The notes under the pieces: generated by a model | What the model saw: only the letters and a program-made list of their open reading frames with translations | Told to the model about the DNA's origin: nothing | Databases searched by the model: none | Shown here: positions 1 through 9,129 of the stretch, one piece after another | Layout: each line of letters begins with the position of its first letter | How positions within the stretch are numbered: position 1 is the first letter of the stretch | Source: Burkholderia vietnamiensis LMG 10929 | Lineage (GTDB): Bacteria > Pseudomonadota > Gammaproteobacteria > Burkholderiales > Burkholderiaceae | Reading direction: 5' to 3' | Length of the DNA: 64,000 nt | Assembly: GCF_000959445.1 (NCBI RefSeq) | Contig: NZ_CP009630.1 | Span: 992,001-1,056,000, forward strand | Translations under genes and position numbers: made by a program

Positions 1-894
1 ACGCTGCGCGTCGGTGAACAGAATTACTTCAACATCCAGGCGTCGATGGAAGCGTCCGGCGTGCTGAAGGACGTGCGTTACGCGATCGAGTGGAAGCACT
101 TCCAGGCCGCCGCGCCGGTCGCCGAAAGCCTGAGCGGCAATGCGATCGACGTCGGCTTCCTCGGCGATTCCGCGCTGCTCACGCTGGCCGCACGCGGTGC
201 GCCGGTGAAAGTGGTGGCGGTGTCGCGGCAGAGCCTCGACGGCGTCGCGATCCTCGTACCGAAGAATTCGCCCGTGCGCACGGTGGCCGACCTGCAGGGC
301 AAAACCATTGCGGTGTGGCGCGGTGCGTGGAGCCAGCAACTGGTGCTGCGTGCGCTCGAACACGCGGGCCTGCGGATGGATTCCGTCAAGTACGCATACC
401 TGATGCCGATCGACGCGACCAATGCGCTCGCGAACGGCTCGGTCGACGCCGTGTCGTTATGGGAGCCGTTCGTCAGCACGCTCGCGCTGCGGCAGGGCGC
501 GCGGCCGGTGACGACCGCGCAGGGGCTGATGCCCGCGCTCAGCTTCGTCGCCGCGAACGACGAGGCCGCAGCCGGCAAACGCGCGGAGATCACCGATTTC
601 CTGAAGCGCGTCGCGGCGGCGCGGCAGTGGGTCGACAGTCATCCGCGCGAATACGCGCAGCTGTGGGCGAAGCGTGCGCAGCTCGAGCCGGACGTCGCGT
701 ATCGCTGGCTCGGCAACGCGCACCAGCGCGTGGGCCCCGTCGACGACGCTGCCGCGAAGGACGCGCAGAATACCGCCGACTTCCTGCACAAGGCCGGCGT
801 GATCCCGGTTGCCTACGACACGACGAAACTGCTCGACCGCTCGTATGCGGGCGCGTTTGCGGCCCCCGCGCAACAGACGGCTGCCGCGCGGTGA
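1..894 (+). CDS. Sulfonate-type ABC transporter substrate-binding protein (5' end outside window)
   Basis: The reading frame is open from base 1, so the N-terminus with its signal peptide lies outside the window; 297 residues are visible. The fold is that of SsuA/TauA/NrtA-type periplasmic binding proteins: an early VGEQNYF strand, the IDVGFLGDSALL segment, the LQGKTIAVWRG hinge-side segment and the VDAVSLWEPF motif near the second lobe. Such proteins capture aliphatic sulfonates or related anions and pass them to an ABC permease and ATPase. No transporter partner follows it on the plus strand, so its partners, if any, lie upstream. The exact ligand cannot be read from the sequence. Confidence 0.85.
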   Translation, partial: TLRVGEQNYFNIQASMEASGVLKDVRYAIEWKHFQAAAPVAESLSGNAIDVGFLGDSALLTLAARGAPVKVVAVSRQSLDGVAILVPKNSPVRTVADLQGKTIAVWRGAWSQQLVLRALEHAGLRMDSVKYAYLMPIDATNALANGSVDAVSLWEPFVSTLALRQGARPVTTAQGLMPALSFVAANDEAAAGKRAEITDFLKRVAAARQWVDSHPREYAQLWAKRAQLEPDVAYRWLGNAHQRVGPVDDAAAKDAQNTADFLHKAGVIPVAYDTTKLLDRSYAGAFAAPAQQTAAAR

Positions 895-1169
895 CGATGT
901 CGCCGCGATCGGTGATCACCTGTGAACGGCGCCAGCGCGGCGCCGCATGCGCATCGACCTCATCGTGATGGTTCATGCGCATTCGCCGCGCGGCGCGCTC
1001 TGTGTGGCATTGCGCACGCGCCTGAAGCCGCCGGCAGCGCGGTTCGACGGTATGCCGATCAAGCGCACGAGCCGATCTATCGAATTTCGCGGAAGACGCG
1101 CAACCCGAACCGCGCCACGTTACCCGCGCGGCCGATAGCACGCGACGGCAGCCGCACCGTCGCACCGAA

Positions 1170-2102
1170 TCAAAATGACGGCAGCCCCGGCGGATTCGTT
1201 TCGGCGCGCCCGAGCGCCTCGCTCTGCAATCCCCAGCGTGCCAGCGCCTGCGCATAGCGGCCGTTGTCGATCAGCGTGTTGGTCGCGAGCGTCAGCGCCG
1301 GCGCCAGCCCGCTGCCGCGGCGCGTCGCGATCGCGACGTCCGCCTTCACCGGCCATCCCGCGTTCACGACACCCACTCGACGGATCTTGCCGTCACGCGC
1401 GGCCTCGTACGCGAGCGACGCATTCGGATTCAGTTCGGCGTCGGCGCGACCGGACAGCAGCGCGACGCGCGCTGCCGCATCGTCGTCGAAATAGAGCGGC
1501 TCGGTCGCCTTCAGCCCTTGTGCGACATTGCGCCGGCTCCATTCGAGCAGGATGCGCTCCTGGCTCGTTCCCGCGCCGGTGATCACGCGCAGGCCCGCGA
1601 TGTCCTTCGGTTCGGCGATCTTGGCGATCGGGCTCGCGCTGCGCACGTAGAACCCGTGCAATCCGAGCCGATAGGTCGTGAAGTCGAATCTCTCCTTGCG
1701 CTTCTCGGTCACGCCCACGTTCGAGATCACGGCGTCGTACTTGCCGGACGCGAGCCCGAGCGGCCAGTCGGCCCATGCGATCGGTACGAGCAGCAGCGCG
1801 CGGCCCAGTGCATCGGCGACGAGCTGCGCATAATCCGGATCGGCGCCGACCACCGTGCGTGCGTCGGTCGCATAGGTCGACACGGGCGGCGCGTGCGGCG
1901 CGATCGCGACGGTGAATGCGCCGTCGCGCACCCAGCGATAGTTGCCGGCCGCGCGGATCGCGGCGGCGTCGCGCGCGGCGCGGATGCGGCCGGCCTGGCG
2001 CGGGTCGAGGTCGGCCGTCGCGGCTTCGGCGAATACGGCGTGCGAGCGCAGGCTCGCGACGGCGGCCAGCGCGGCGGTGATGAACAGGCGTCGGTCGGTC
2101 AT
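1170..2102 (-). CDS. Amino-acid ABC transporter substrate-binding protein
   Basis: A 310-residue periplasmic binding protein of the polar amino-acid (family 3) type. The chosen start, MTDRRLFITAALAA, begins a clear signal peptide cleaved near VFA; the frame is open further upstream, but those extra residues are arginine-rich and not signal-like. Family hallmarks are visible: DAVISNVGVTEKRKERFDFTTY, the GLRVITGAGTSQE segment after the hinge, and LNPNASLAYE late in the protein. It lies 34 bp downstream of the fused permease/ATPase gene on the same strand, so it is probably its binding component. A second, related binding protein is encoded at 6440-7381. Confidence 0.88.
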   Translation of the reverse strand: MTDRRLFITAALAAVASLRSHAVFAEAATADLDPRQAGRIRAARDAAAIRAAGNYRWVRDGAFTVAIAPHAPPVSTYATDARTVVGADPDYAQLVADALGRALLLVPIAWADWPLGLASGKYDAVISNVGVTEKRKERFDFTTYRLGLHGFYVRSASPIAKIAEPKDIAGLRVITGAGTSQERILLEWSRRNVAQGLKATEPLYFDDDAAARVALLSGRADAELNPNASLAYEAARDGKIRRVGVVNAGWPVKADVAIATRRGSGLAPALTLATNTLIDNGRYAQALARWGLQSEALGRAETNPPGLPSF

Positions 2103-2136
2103 CGGTGCAGGCCTCGCAGCGGAAGGGCGGCGCGCA

Positions 2137-3921
2137 TCACAGGACGCGCGACAGGAACGCACGCGTGCGCGGATGCGCCGGCGCATCGAGGACGACCTCG
2201 GGCGGCCCCGATTCGACGATGCGCCCGCGTTCCATGAACAGCACGTTGTCGGCGACTTCGCGTGCGAAGCCGATCTCGTGCGTAACGATTACGAGCGTCG
2301 TGCCGGAGCGCGCGAGCTCCGTGATCACGTCGAGCACTTCGTTGACGAGTTCGGGATCGAGCGCCGACGTCGGCTCGTCGAACAGCAGCACCTTCGGACG
2401 CAGCGCGAGCGCCCGCGCGATCGCGACGCGCTGCTGCTGACCGCCCGACAGCTGGCGCGGATACGCATCGGCCTTGTCGGCGAGGCCCACGCGTGCCAGC
2501 AACGCGCGCGCGGTGCGCTCGGCCGCATCGTGCGCGACGCCGCCGACGGCGACCGGCGCCTCGATCAGGTTCTCCAGCACGGTCAGATGCGGGAACAGGT
2601 TGAAGTTCTGGAACACCATGCCCACCGCCGTGCGGCGCTTCAGCACGTCGCGCTCGTTGAGCTCGTACAGCACGTCGCCTTCACGTCGATAGCCGATCAG
2701 CTCGCCGTCGATGTCGATGAAGCCGTCGTCGACGCGTTCCAGATGATTGATCGTGCGCAGCAGCGTCGACTTGCCGGAGCCGGACGGCCCGACGATTACC
2801 GTCACGCTGCCGCGCGGCGCGACGAACGACACGTTGTCGAGCACGTGCTGCGGCCCGTACTGCTTCGACACGTTGTGCACGGCCACGTCGCCGCCGACGA
2901 GCGGCGGCGCAACGGCTGCAGCGTCGCCGACGGCAACCGCGCGCGCGGTCGCGTTGCGTGCCGCGGTACGCCGCCACAGCGCGCGGGCGAGCGCCAGCAC
3001 GAAGGTCAACGCCGACGGCGGCGGATTGCGCAGCGCGCCGCGCGCATAGTGGCGTTCGACCTGCACCTGGATCGCGGACAGCACGGTCAGGATGATCAGA
3101 TACCAGACGGTCGCGACCATCAGCAGCGGGATCACGTCGAGGTTGCGGCGATAGATCACCTGCACCGTATAGAACAGCTCGGGCATCGCGAGCACGTACA
3201 CCATCGACGTGCCCTTGGCGAGCGTGATCAGATCGTTGAACGCCGTCGGTAGAATCGCGCGCATCGCCTGCGGCAACACGATCCGCGTGGTCTGACGGCC
3301 GCGCGGCAGCCCGAGCGCGGCGGCCGCTTCGAGCTGGCCCTGATCGACCGCAAGGATGCCGCCGCGGATCACTTCGGCGGAAAACGCCGCGTGATTCAGC
3401 GTGAGGCCGAGGACGGCCGCGAAGAACGGGGAGATCAGGTCGGTGGTCGGTGTGTCGAACCAGACGATGTCGGTGAACGGCACGCCGAGCCGCACGTGCT
3501 CGTACAGATAGCCGAGGTTGTTAAGGATCAGCAGCAGCACGATCAGCGGAATCGAACGGAACAGCCACACGAACGTCCACGCGCTCGCGGCGAGCAGGCG
3601 CGAGCGTGACAGCCGCGCGAGCGCGACCAGTGCGCCGAGCGCGAAGCCGAACACCGCACCGAGCACGGTCAGCACGAGCGTGCGCGCGAGCCCCGACAGC
3701 ACCGGCGGCGACAGGAACCACTCGGCGAACACCGGCCAGCCCCATTGCGGATTGCCGAGGATCGAATATAGCGCCAGCGCGATCAGCACGAGCGCGAGCA
3801 TGGTGCCGGCCAGGCGCGACCGGTGCCGCGCCGGCACGATGCGAAGACGCGCGTGCGCGCCTTGCGCGTCCGGGGAAGGCAGCGGCGCCAGCGCGCCGCC
3901 GAGATGGGTCGTGTCGCTCAT
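2137..3921 (-). CDS. Fused amino-acid ABC transporter permease and ATP-binding protein
   Basis: A 594-residue protein joining two modules that are usually separate. Residues about 40-300 form a HisM/GlnP-type permease with several membrane segments and an EAA-type loop (residues 196-219, QLEAAAALGLPRG). Residues about 345-594 form a GlnQ/HisP-type ATPase with Walker A GPSGSGKST (378-386), signature LSGGQQQRVAIA and Walker B LLFDEPTSALDPE. The linker is alanine-rich. It should drive uptake of a polar amino acid or a derivative delivered by the binding proteins at 1170-2102 or 6440-7381. Such fusions occur in Burkholderia, so this is a natural architecture and not an assembly artefact. Confidence 0.9.
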   Translation of the reverse strand: MSDTTHLGGALAPLPSPDAQGAHARLRIVPARHRSRLAGTMLALVLIALALYSILGNPQWGWPVFAEWFLSPPVLSGLARTLVLTVLGAVFGFALGALVALARLSRSRLLAASAWTFVWLFRSIPLIVLLLILNNLGYLYEHVRLGVPFTDIVWFDTPTTDLISPFFAAVLGLTLNHAAFSAEVIRGGILAVDQGQLEAAAALGLPRGRQTTRIVLPQAMRAILPTAFNDLITLAKGTSMVYVLAMPELFYTVQVIYRRNLDVIPLLMVATVWYLIILTVLSAIQVQVERHYARGALRNPPPSALTFVLALARALWRRTAARNATARAVAVGDAAAVAPPLVGGDVAVHNVSKQYGPQHVLDNVSFVAPRGSVTVIVGPSGSGKSTLLRTINHLERVDDGFIDIDGELIGYRREGDVLYELNERDVLKRRTAVGMVFQNFNLFPHLTVLENLIEAPVAVGGVAHDAAERTARALLARVGLADKADAYPRQLSGGQQQRVAIARALALRPKVLLFDEPTSALDPELVNEVLDVITELARSGTTLVIVTHEIGFAREVADNVLFMERGRIVESGPPEVVLDAPAHPRTRAFLSRVL

Positions 3922-3988
3922 GTCGGTGAGAGTCCTCGATCGGGTCGTCGGTGGTAAGCGCCGCGCTCGACGCGGCGGCGCAGCGGCG

Positions 3989-5347
3989 TCATGCGTGCGC
4001 TTCGGCCGCGTCGCTCTGCTGCTGCACGGCGTCGCGCGGCGCGTAACGGCTCGCCTTGCGCGGCAGGCCGAGGTGATCGCGCAGCGTGCTGCCCGGCAGG
4101 TCGCGGCTGTAGCGGCCGCGCGCCTCGAGGATCGGAATCACGAGGTCGACGAAGTCGTCGACGCCCTGTGCCTGCACCGGGAAGCCGAGGATGAAACCGT
4201 CGCCTGCCCCGGCGTCGTGCCAGCGGATCAACTCGTCGGCGACGTGCTCGGCGGTGCCGATGAAGTTCGGCCGCGGCGTCGCGACGGCGAGCGCCGTCTC
4301 GCGCAGCGTAAGGTTTTTGCGCTTCGCGTCGGCCTTGATGCGGTCGGTGGTCGAGCGGAAGCTGTTGCGGCCGATCTCGCCGAGTTCGGGGAATGGCGCA
4401 TCGAGCGCGTACTGCGTAAAGTCGTGGTGATCGAAGTAGCGGCCTAGATACGCGAGCGCCTCGTCGATCGTCAGCAGCGCACGGATCGCCTGGTATTTGT
4501 CTTCGGCTTCGGCCGCGGTGCGGCCGACGATCGGGCCCACGCCGGGGAACACCTTCACGTCGCCCGGCTGGCGCCCGTGCTCGACCGCGCTTTGCTTCAC
4601 GCGGCGCGTGAATGCGGCGGTTTCGTCGAGCGACGGCGAATGCGTGAACACCGCGTCCGCATACTTGCCGGCGAGCCCGATGCCGGTGTCGGACGAGCCG
4701 GCCTGAAAGATCACCGGCTGCCCCTGCGGCGAGCGCTGGATGTTCAGCGGGCCGGCGACCTGAAAGAAGCGGCCGTGATGGTCGAGCGTGTGGAGCTTGT
4801 CGCGATCGAAGAAGCGGCCGCTCGTACGATCGCGCACGAACGCGCCGTCGTCCCAGCTGTCCCACAGCCCTTGCACGACCTCGAGATATTCATCGGCGAT
4901 CTCGTAGCGCAACGCATGCTCGGGATGCACCTTGCCGAAATTCTTCGCCGTGCCTTCGAGCGGCGTCGTCACGACGTTCCAGCCCGCGCGGCCGCCGCTG
5001 ATCGCATCGAGCGACGCGAGCTGGCGCGCGACCGTGAACGGCTCGCTGTACGACGTGGAGATCGTGCCCGCGAGCCCGATCTTCTTCGTCGCGACCGCGA
5101 GCGCCGACAGCACGGTCAGCGGCTCGAAGCGGTTCAGGAAATGCGGGATCGACTTCTCGTTGATGTAGAGGCCGTCGGCGACGAACGCGAACGCGATGCC
5201 GGCGGCCTCCGCCTTGCGCGCGATGCCGATCGCGAAGTCCAGGTTGATGCTCGCGTCCGGCGGGTTGCTCGGATGCCGCCACGCGTTCATGTGGCTGCCT
5301 GCGCCTTGCAGCATCAGGCCGAAGGGGATCGATCGTCGGGTCGTCAT
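3989..5347 (-). CDS. LLM-class flavin-dependent monooxygenase, NtaA/SnaA/DszA type
   Basis: A 452-residue protein of the bacterial luciferase-like superfamily. It carries the NtaA/SnaA/DszA-type signatures: the early FGLMLQGAGSH and NAWRHP segments, DAISGGRAGWNVVTTP around residue 130, and RSPQGQPVIFQAGSSDTG. Family members use FMNH2 from a separate reductase to oxidise sulfur- or nitrogen-containing small molecules. The start MTTRRSIPFG fits the family N-terminus; the upstream in-frame extension does not. The second LLM gene ends 7 bp upstream, which suggests co-transcription. Its place beside amino-acid ABC genes and a GNAT gene suggests a role in cleaving an N-acylated sulfur amino acid; that is inference. 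Confidence 0.87.
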   Translation of the reverse strand: MTTRRSIPFGLMLQGAGSHMNAWRHPSNPPDASINLDFAIGIARKAEAAGIAFAFVADGLYINEKSIPHFLNRFEPLTVLSALAVATKKIGLAGTISTSYSEPFTVARQLASLDAISGGRAGWNVVTTPLEGTAKNFGKVHPEHALRYEIADEYLEVVQGLWDSWDDGAFVRDRTSGRFFDRDKLHTLDHHGRFFQVAGPLNIQRSPQGQPVIFQAGSSDTGIGLAGKYADAVFTHSPSLDETAAFTRRVKQSAVEHGRQPGDVKVFPGVGPIVGRTAAEAEDKYQAIRALLTIDEALAYLGRYFDHHDFTQYALDAPFPELGEIGRNSFRSTTDRIKADAKRKNLTLRETALAVATPRPNFIGTAEHVADELIRWHDAGAGDGFILGFPVQAQGVDDFVDLVIPILEARGRYSRDLPGSTLRDHLGLPRKASRYAPRDAVQQQSDAAEAHA

Positions 5348-5354
5348 GGGCGTG

Positions 5355-6404
5355 TCACGCGTTGTGGTCGGGGGAAGGGGCGCGTTCGGCCGCGACGGCC
5401 GGTTGCGCGCGGCTGATCGACTGCGCACCGCCCAGCCATTCGGTCGACGCGAGCCGCGCGGCGTAATCGGTCACCGGCGAGTCGATCACGAACGCATCGA
5501 CGTCGAGCCGGCGGCTGAGCGCGTCGAGCGCGCGATGGATGCGCTCGGGCGTATCGGCCAGCACGGTCGGGCGCAGTTCGTCGATCCGGTAATCGGACGC
5601 GCCGCTTTGCCGCGCGAATTCGGCGGCGGCTTGTGCGCTCGCGAGGTTGAAGCTCGAGCCGCCGGCGAATTGCAGCTTGAAGATCCTGAGCGCGCCGATC
5701 AGTCGTTCCGCTTCGTCGCGGGTCGCGGCGGCGACCGCGTACAGCGCGACGAGCGGTCGCGTGCCGCCCGCATCGCGGTATGCGGCGAGCGAGCGTTCGA
5801 GGTTCGCGTCGTCGCCGTTGAAGTGGCCGGCGTAGCAGAAGCGCCAGCCATGGCGGGCGGCGAGCGCGCCGCTGTCGGGCGAGCCGCCGAGCAGGATGCG
5901 TTCGGGCGCGTGCGGCGGCACCGGCAGCGCGACCGCGCCGGCGAGCGGATGATCTTCGGCGACACCCCAGCCGAGGAATGCGTCGAGCGTCGCGAGCCGT
6001 GTCGCGAAGTCGGGTTTGCGCGCGTGGTCGTGGCCCCATTGGAGCGCGCGCGTCGTCAGCGGCAGCCCGCCCGGCGCCTTGCCGATGCCGAGATCGACGC
6101 GGCCCGGCCCGAGCGCGGCGAGCAGCTTGAACGTCTCGGCGACCTTGAACGGGCTGTAGTGCTGCAGCATCACGCCGCCCGAACCAACGCGGATGCGCGA
6201 CGTATGCGCCAGCAGATGCGCGACGACGATCTCGGGCGCGGAACTCGCGAGGCCCGGCGCGCCGTGATGCTCGGCGACCCAGAAGCGCTCGTAGCCGAGT
6301 TGTTCGGCGCGCTGCGCGAGCGTCGTCGTGAAGCGCAGTGCGTCGGCCGCGCTCGCGCCTTCGGCGATCGGACTCTTGTCCAGCAAGGAAAGCGAATATG
6401 ACAT
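5355..6404 (-). CDS. LLM-class flavin-dependent oxidoreductase, luciferase-like (MsnO8 type)
   Basis: A 349-residue luciferase-like protein of the shorter single-domain type. Motifs include RFWVAEHHGAPGLASSAP, RIRVGSGGVMLQHYSP and GRVDLGIGKAPGG, typical of the group with B. subtilis YtmO and the MsnO8 subfamily. The start MSYSLSLLDKSPIAEG matches the usual N-terminus of the family. It lies between the 6440-7381 binding protein and the second monooxygenase in one minus-strand gene run. The paired presence of a YtmO-like and a YtnJ-like enzyme in one transport cluster is the main reason to suspect sulfur-amino-acid catabolism. No flavin reductase is encoded nearby, so reduced flavin must come from elsewhere. 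Confidence 0.85.
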   Translation of the reverse strand: MSYSLSLLDKSPIAEGASAADALRFTTTLAQRAEQLGYERFWVAEHHGAPGLASSAPEIVVAHLLAHTSRIRVGSGGVMLQHYSPFKVAETFKLLAALGPGRVDLGIGKAPGGLPLTTRALQWGHDHARKPDFATRLATLDAFLGWGVAEDHPLAGAVALPVPPHAPERILLGGSPDSGALAARHGWRFCYAGHFNGDDANLERSLAAYRDAGGTRPLVALYAVAAATRDEAERLIGALRIFKLQFAGGSSFNLASAQAAAEFARQSGASDYRIDELRPTVLADTPERIHRALDALSRRLDVDAFVIDSPVTDYAARLASTEWLGGAQSISRAQPAVAAERAPSPDHNA

Positions 6405-6439
6405 GGGCGTTCTCGCGGGGGCGTCAGGGAAGGGGCCGC

Positions 6440-7381
6440 TCAGCTCTTCGGCAGGCCGGGCGGATTCGTGCGCGACTGGTCGATCGCTTCGGCCCCGAGG
6501 CTCCAGCGCTCGAGGACCTGCCGGTAGCTGCCGCTGCGAATCAGCCCGTTGAGCGCGACGGTCAGCGGATCGGCGAGGCCGCTGCCGCGGCGCGTCGCGA
6601 TCGCGATGTCGGCGGTGCGCGGCCAGCCGCCGCTGATCGCCCCGACCGCGCGCGTCTTGCCCTGCTGCGCGCTCTGGTAGGCGAGCACGGAGTTCACGCT
6701 GAACACGGCATCCGCGCGGCCCGACTGTACGGCGACGATGCGCATCGCCTGGTCGTCGTAGTACTGGACCTGCACGGGCTTCAGGCCATGCGCGACGTTC
6801 TCGCGGTCCCACGCGAGCAGGATCTTTTCCTGGTTGGTGCCGGCGTCGGTCACGATGCGCAGCCCGGCGACGTCCTTCGGCTCGCGGATCGACTGGATCT
6901 TGCTGTCGTTGCGCACGTAGAAGCCGACCTGGTCCTTGCGGTAGGTCGAGAAATCGAACTTCTGCTTGCGCTCCTCGGTGACGGTCACGTTCGAGATCAC
7001 CGCGTCGACTTTCCCGGATTCGAGCGCGAGCGGCCAGTCGGCCCACGCGAGCGGGACGATCTTCAGCTTGCGGCCGAGACTGTCGGACACGAGCTGGCCG
7101 ATGTCCGCGTCGAAGCCGATCACCGTGCGCGCGTCGGTGGCGTAGGTACTGATCGGCGGCAGGCTCGGCGCGATGCCGATCGTCAGCGTGCCGGCCTCGG
7201 CGAACTTGAACGTCGGCGGCACCGCGCGTTGTACGGCCGCATCGGCCGTGCCGCGCGGGCGGCCGTGCTGCTCGGGGCTCAGGTCGAAGGTCGCGGCCGC
7301 CGCGGCGATCGCGGTCGCGCCGATCAGCGCGGCCGCCAGCGTGCGCACGGCGCGCGGCGTGAAAGGAACGGCTCGTTGCAT
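6440..7381 (-). CDS. Amino-acid ABC transporter substrate-binding protein
   Basis: A 313-residue family-3 periplasmic binding protein, clearly paralogous to the one at 1170-2102: both have the STYATDARTV, WADWPL, DAVISNV.VTE and RRGSGL blocks. The start MQRAVPFTPRAVR gives a signal peptide cleaved near AAAAA.TFD; the upstream in-frame extension is not signal-like. It lies 35 bp upstream of the luciferase-like gene and downstream of the GNAT gene. Two paralogous binding proteins sharing one fused permease/ATPase would widen ligand range, for example free and acylated forms of one amino acid; that reading is inference. Confidence 0.88.
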   Translation of the reverse strand: MQRAVPFTPRAVRTLAAALIGATAIAAAAATFDLSPEQHGRPRGTADAAVQRAVPPTFKFAEAGTLTIGIAPSLPPISTYATDARTVIGFDADIGQLVSDSLGRKLKIVPLAWADWPLALESGKVDAVISNVTVTEERKQKFDFSTYRKDQVGFYVRNDSKIQSIREPKDVAGLRIVTDAGTNQEKILLAWDRENVAHGLKPVQVQYYDDQAMRIVAVQSGRADAVFSVNSVLAYQSAQQGKTRAVGAISGGWPRTADIAIATRRGSGLADPLTVALNGLIRSGSYRQVLERWSLGAEAIDQSRTNPPGLPKS

Positions 7382-7448
7382 GAATGCATCCTGGAGTTGA
7401 CGGTTTTTCTGGGATGGAGTCGGAAACGCTTGCGACGACGCAGCGCGT

Positions 7449-8009
7449 TCAGCGCGGTAAGGCCGGTTCGGGCAGCGGCGCCCACAGGTCGGCGAGCGTC
7501 GACGTGCGCGACGGATCGACGAGGTCCTTGCCGAAGCGCAGATGGAAGTACGCTTCGGGGTCGATCGACGCATCGAACAGCCGCGTATAGCCGGCGCGGT
7601 CGTACAGCGCCCACGCCTCGGGTTGGCGAAAGCCGGTGGTGAGGTAGACGCGCCGATAGCCCTGCCGCGCGGCGCGCTGTTCGAGCGCGTCGACGATCGC
7701 GCGTGCGAGCCCCTGGCGGCGCAGGTCCGCGCGCGTCCAGATGCGTTTGAGCTCGGCGGTCTGCGCGTCGTAGCGCTTGAATGCGCCGCCGCCGATCGTC
7801 TCGCCGTCGCGCAGCAGCAGCACGAACGCGCCGTCGGGCGGCGCGAACAGATCGGCCGGGTAGCGCGCGAGTTCGTCGCGCGCGGCCGCGCGGCTGTCGG
7901 GGCGGTACGCGTCGTAGCGCGTCGCGTATTCGTCGATCAGCGCGTCGATCAGCGGCTGAGCGCGGACGTCGAGCGGCGTCGTGTCGATGATGCGGTCGTT
8001 CGTGGCCAT
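7449..8009 (-). CDS. GNAT-family N-acetyltransferase
   Basis: About 186 residues from the start MATNDRIIDTTP; MPMATND six bases upstream (8015) is equally possible and neither has a good ribosome site. The acetyl-CoA binding motif A of GNAT enzymes is visible as RRQGLARAIVDALEQRA, preceded by the strand AELKRIWTRADL and followed by YRRVYLTTGFRQPEAWALYDRAGY, the usual motif B. It is the first gene of the minus-strand run that contains the two monooxygenases and the amino-acid transporter. In the Bacillus ytmI and yxe operons a GNAT enzyme acetylates S-substituted cysteines before oxidation, which is a plausible but unproven role here. Confidence 0.87.
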   Translation of the reverse strand: MATNDRIIDTTPLDVRAQPLIDALIDEYATRYDAYRPDSRAAARDELARYPADLFAPPDGAFVLLLRDGETIGGGAFKRYDAQTAELKRIWTRADLRRQGLARAIVDALEQRAARQGYRRVYLTTGFRQPEAWALYDRAGYTRLFDASIDPEAYFHLRFGKDLVDPSRTSTLADLWAPLPEPALPR

Positions 8010-8380
8010 GGGCATCGCGAGGGGCGTGCGATGCGGACGTTCCGTTCGAAGGCCGGGCATGCGGCCCGTCCGGTCAGTGCCGTTATCGCGACGCGGTTGT
8101 CGTGATGGCGGCGGCCTCAGTGCTCAGTGCGTGCTGCGATGCATCGGGCGTGCCGCCGCCGTTCCGAACACGTTAGCGGCGCGGCGCGCAAAGGCGAACG
8201 AAGCAATTTCGATAAGGATTTCGCGGCGCAAGTCAGAAGGCTTGCAGCGGGCATGGAGTGTGCGCGTTGCGCGGCCGTGATCGCTCGGCCTGCATGTGAA
8301 GCAGATGCAGGCGGCCCACGCGTCGGTTGTCTCGCAGCTCATGCGCATCGAACCAAGGATGGCGATCAGGCGCGCAGCGC

Positions 8381-9064
8381 TCAGATATTGCAGAACACGA
8401 CCGCGGGCTCGGCGCCTTCGATCGCCGAAAACAGCGTCTTCAGGTGTTTGGCCGCTGCGCTCGACGGACGCTCGACCAATCCCAGCAGGTGTTCGCCCCA
8501 GAGCGTCATCCCGAGATGGCCGGCCGCGAATTCGTAATTTACCGAGCGCCATTCGGACACCGGCGTGATCGAATCGCACGACGGGCAGCGTAGCCGCGCC
8601 GACTCCGGTTCTCGGCACCACGCGTCGAGCGCCTCACCGAGTTCGTCGCTGCCGTCTGCGCCGAGTTCGATCGCCGCTCGGCAGTACGGGCAATTGACGC
8701 TGAAACCGCCGTCGTAGTTCATGAACAGGCCGTTATTGTCCGCAGAAGCCACCAGTTCCGGCCGCCCCGTTGCGCCGGTCTGCCAGCCGTGACCGGTCAC
8801 GTCGATCTCAATCGCCGTGATGCGTGTGACGACGGGACTGTAGGCATCGACTTTCCGCTCGGGCGAACCCCAGCCTTCGAGATCGTCCAGCCCGCGGAAG
8901 TCGGCGCGCAACGGAAAGGCGGGCGCGCCCAGCGACAACCCGCTGCGGAGCTCGGGAACGATGACGCCGCCCTCGACGAGACGCGCGTAGAGCGCACGTG
9001 CCGCGTTCGGCGCCGACGCGCGCGATATCTTCGTGTCGATCAGCGCGGTGGTCGCGTCACCCAT
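8381..9064 (-). CDS. Conserved hypothetical protein with two CxxC pairs
   Basis: 227 residues from MGDATTALIDTK; upstream in-frame residues are arginine-rich and unlikely to be translated. I do not recognise a named family. Two Cys pairs, NCPYC and LRCPSC, are about 35 residues apart and could form a zinc ribbon or rubredoxin-like knuckle. The N-terminal part has a helical segment (ARALYARLVEGGVI) followed by a soluble alpha/beta region; there is no signal peptide or membrane segment, so it is probably cytoplasmic. It stands between the GNAT gene and the deacylase gene on the same strand, about 65 bp from the latter, but nothing in the sequence ties it to their pathway. Confidence 0.7.
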   Translation of the reverse strand: MGDATTALIDTKISRASAPNAARALYARLVEGGVIVPELRSGLSLGAPAFPLRADFRGLDDLEGWGSPERKVDAYSPVVTRITAIEIDVTGHGWQTGATGRPELVASADNNGLFMNYDGGFSVNCPYCRAAIELGADGSDELGEALDAWCREPESARLRCPSCDSITPVSEWRSVNYEFAAGHLGMTLWGEHLLGLVERPSSAAAKHLKTLFSAIEGAEPAVVFCNI

Positions 9065-9129
9065 GAGCGTGTCCCGGAAGGTTGGGCATGGCGTTGCGGT
9101 CGGCGATATGAGGGGCGGCGAACGGCGAA

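Noticed and set aside
5196..6401. Long plus-strand ORF (401 codons) opposite the monooxygenase genes
   Set aside because: Arginine-rich translation, no family; it is the antisense frame of real LLM genes in high-GC DNA.
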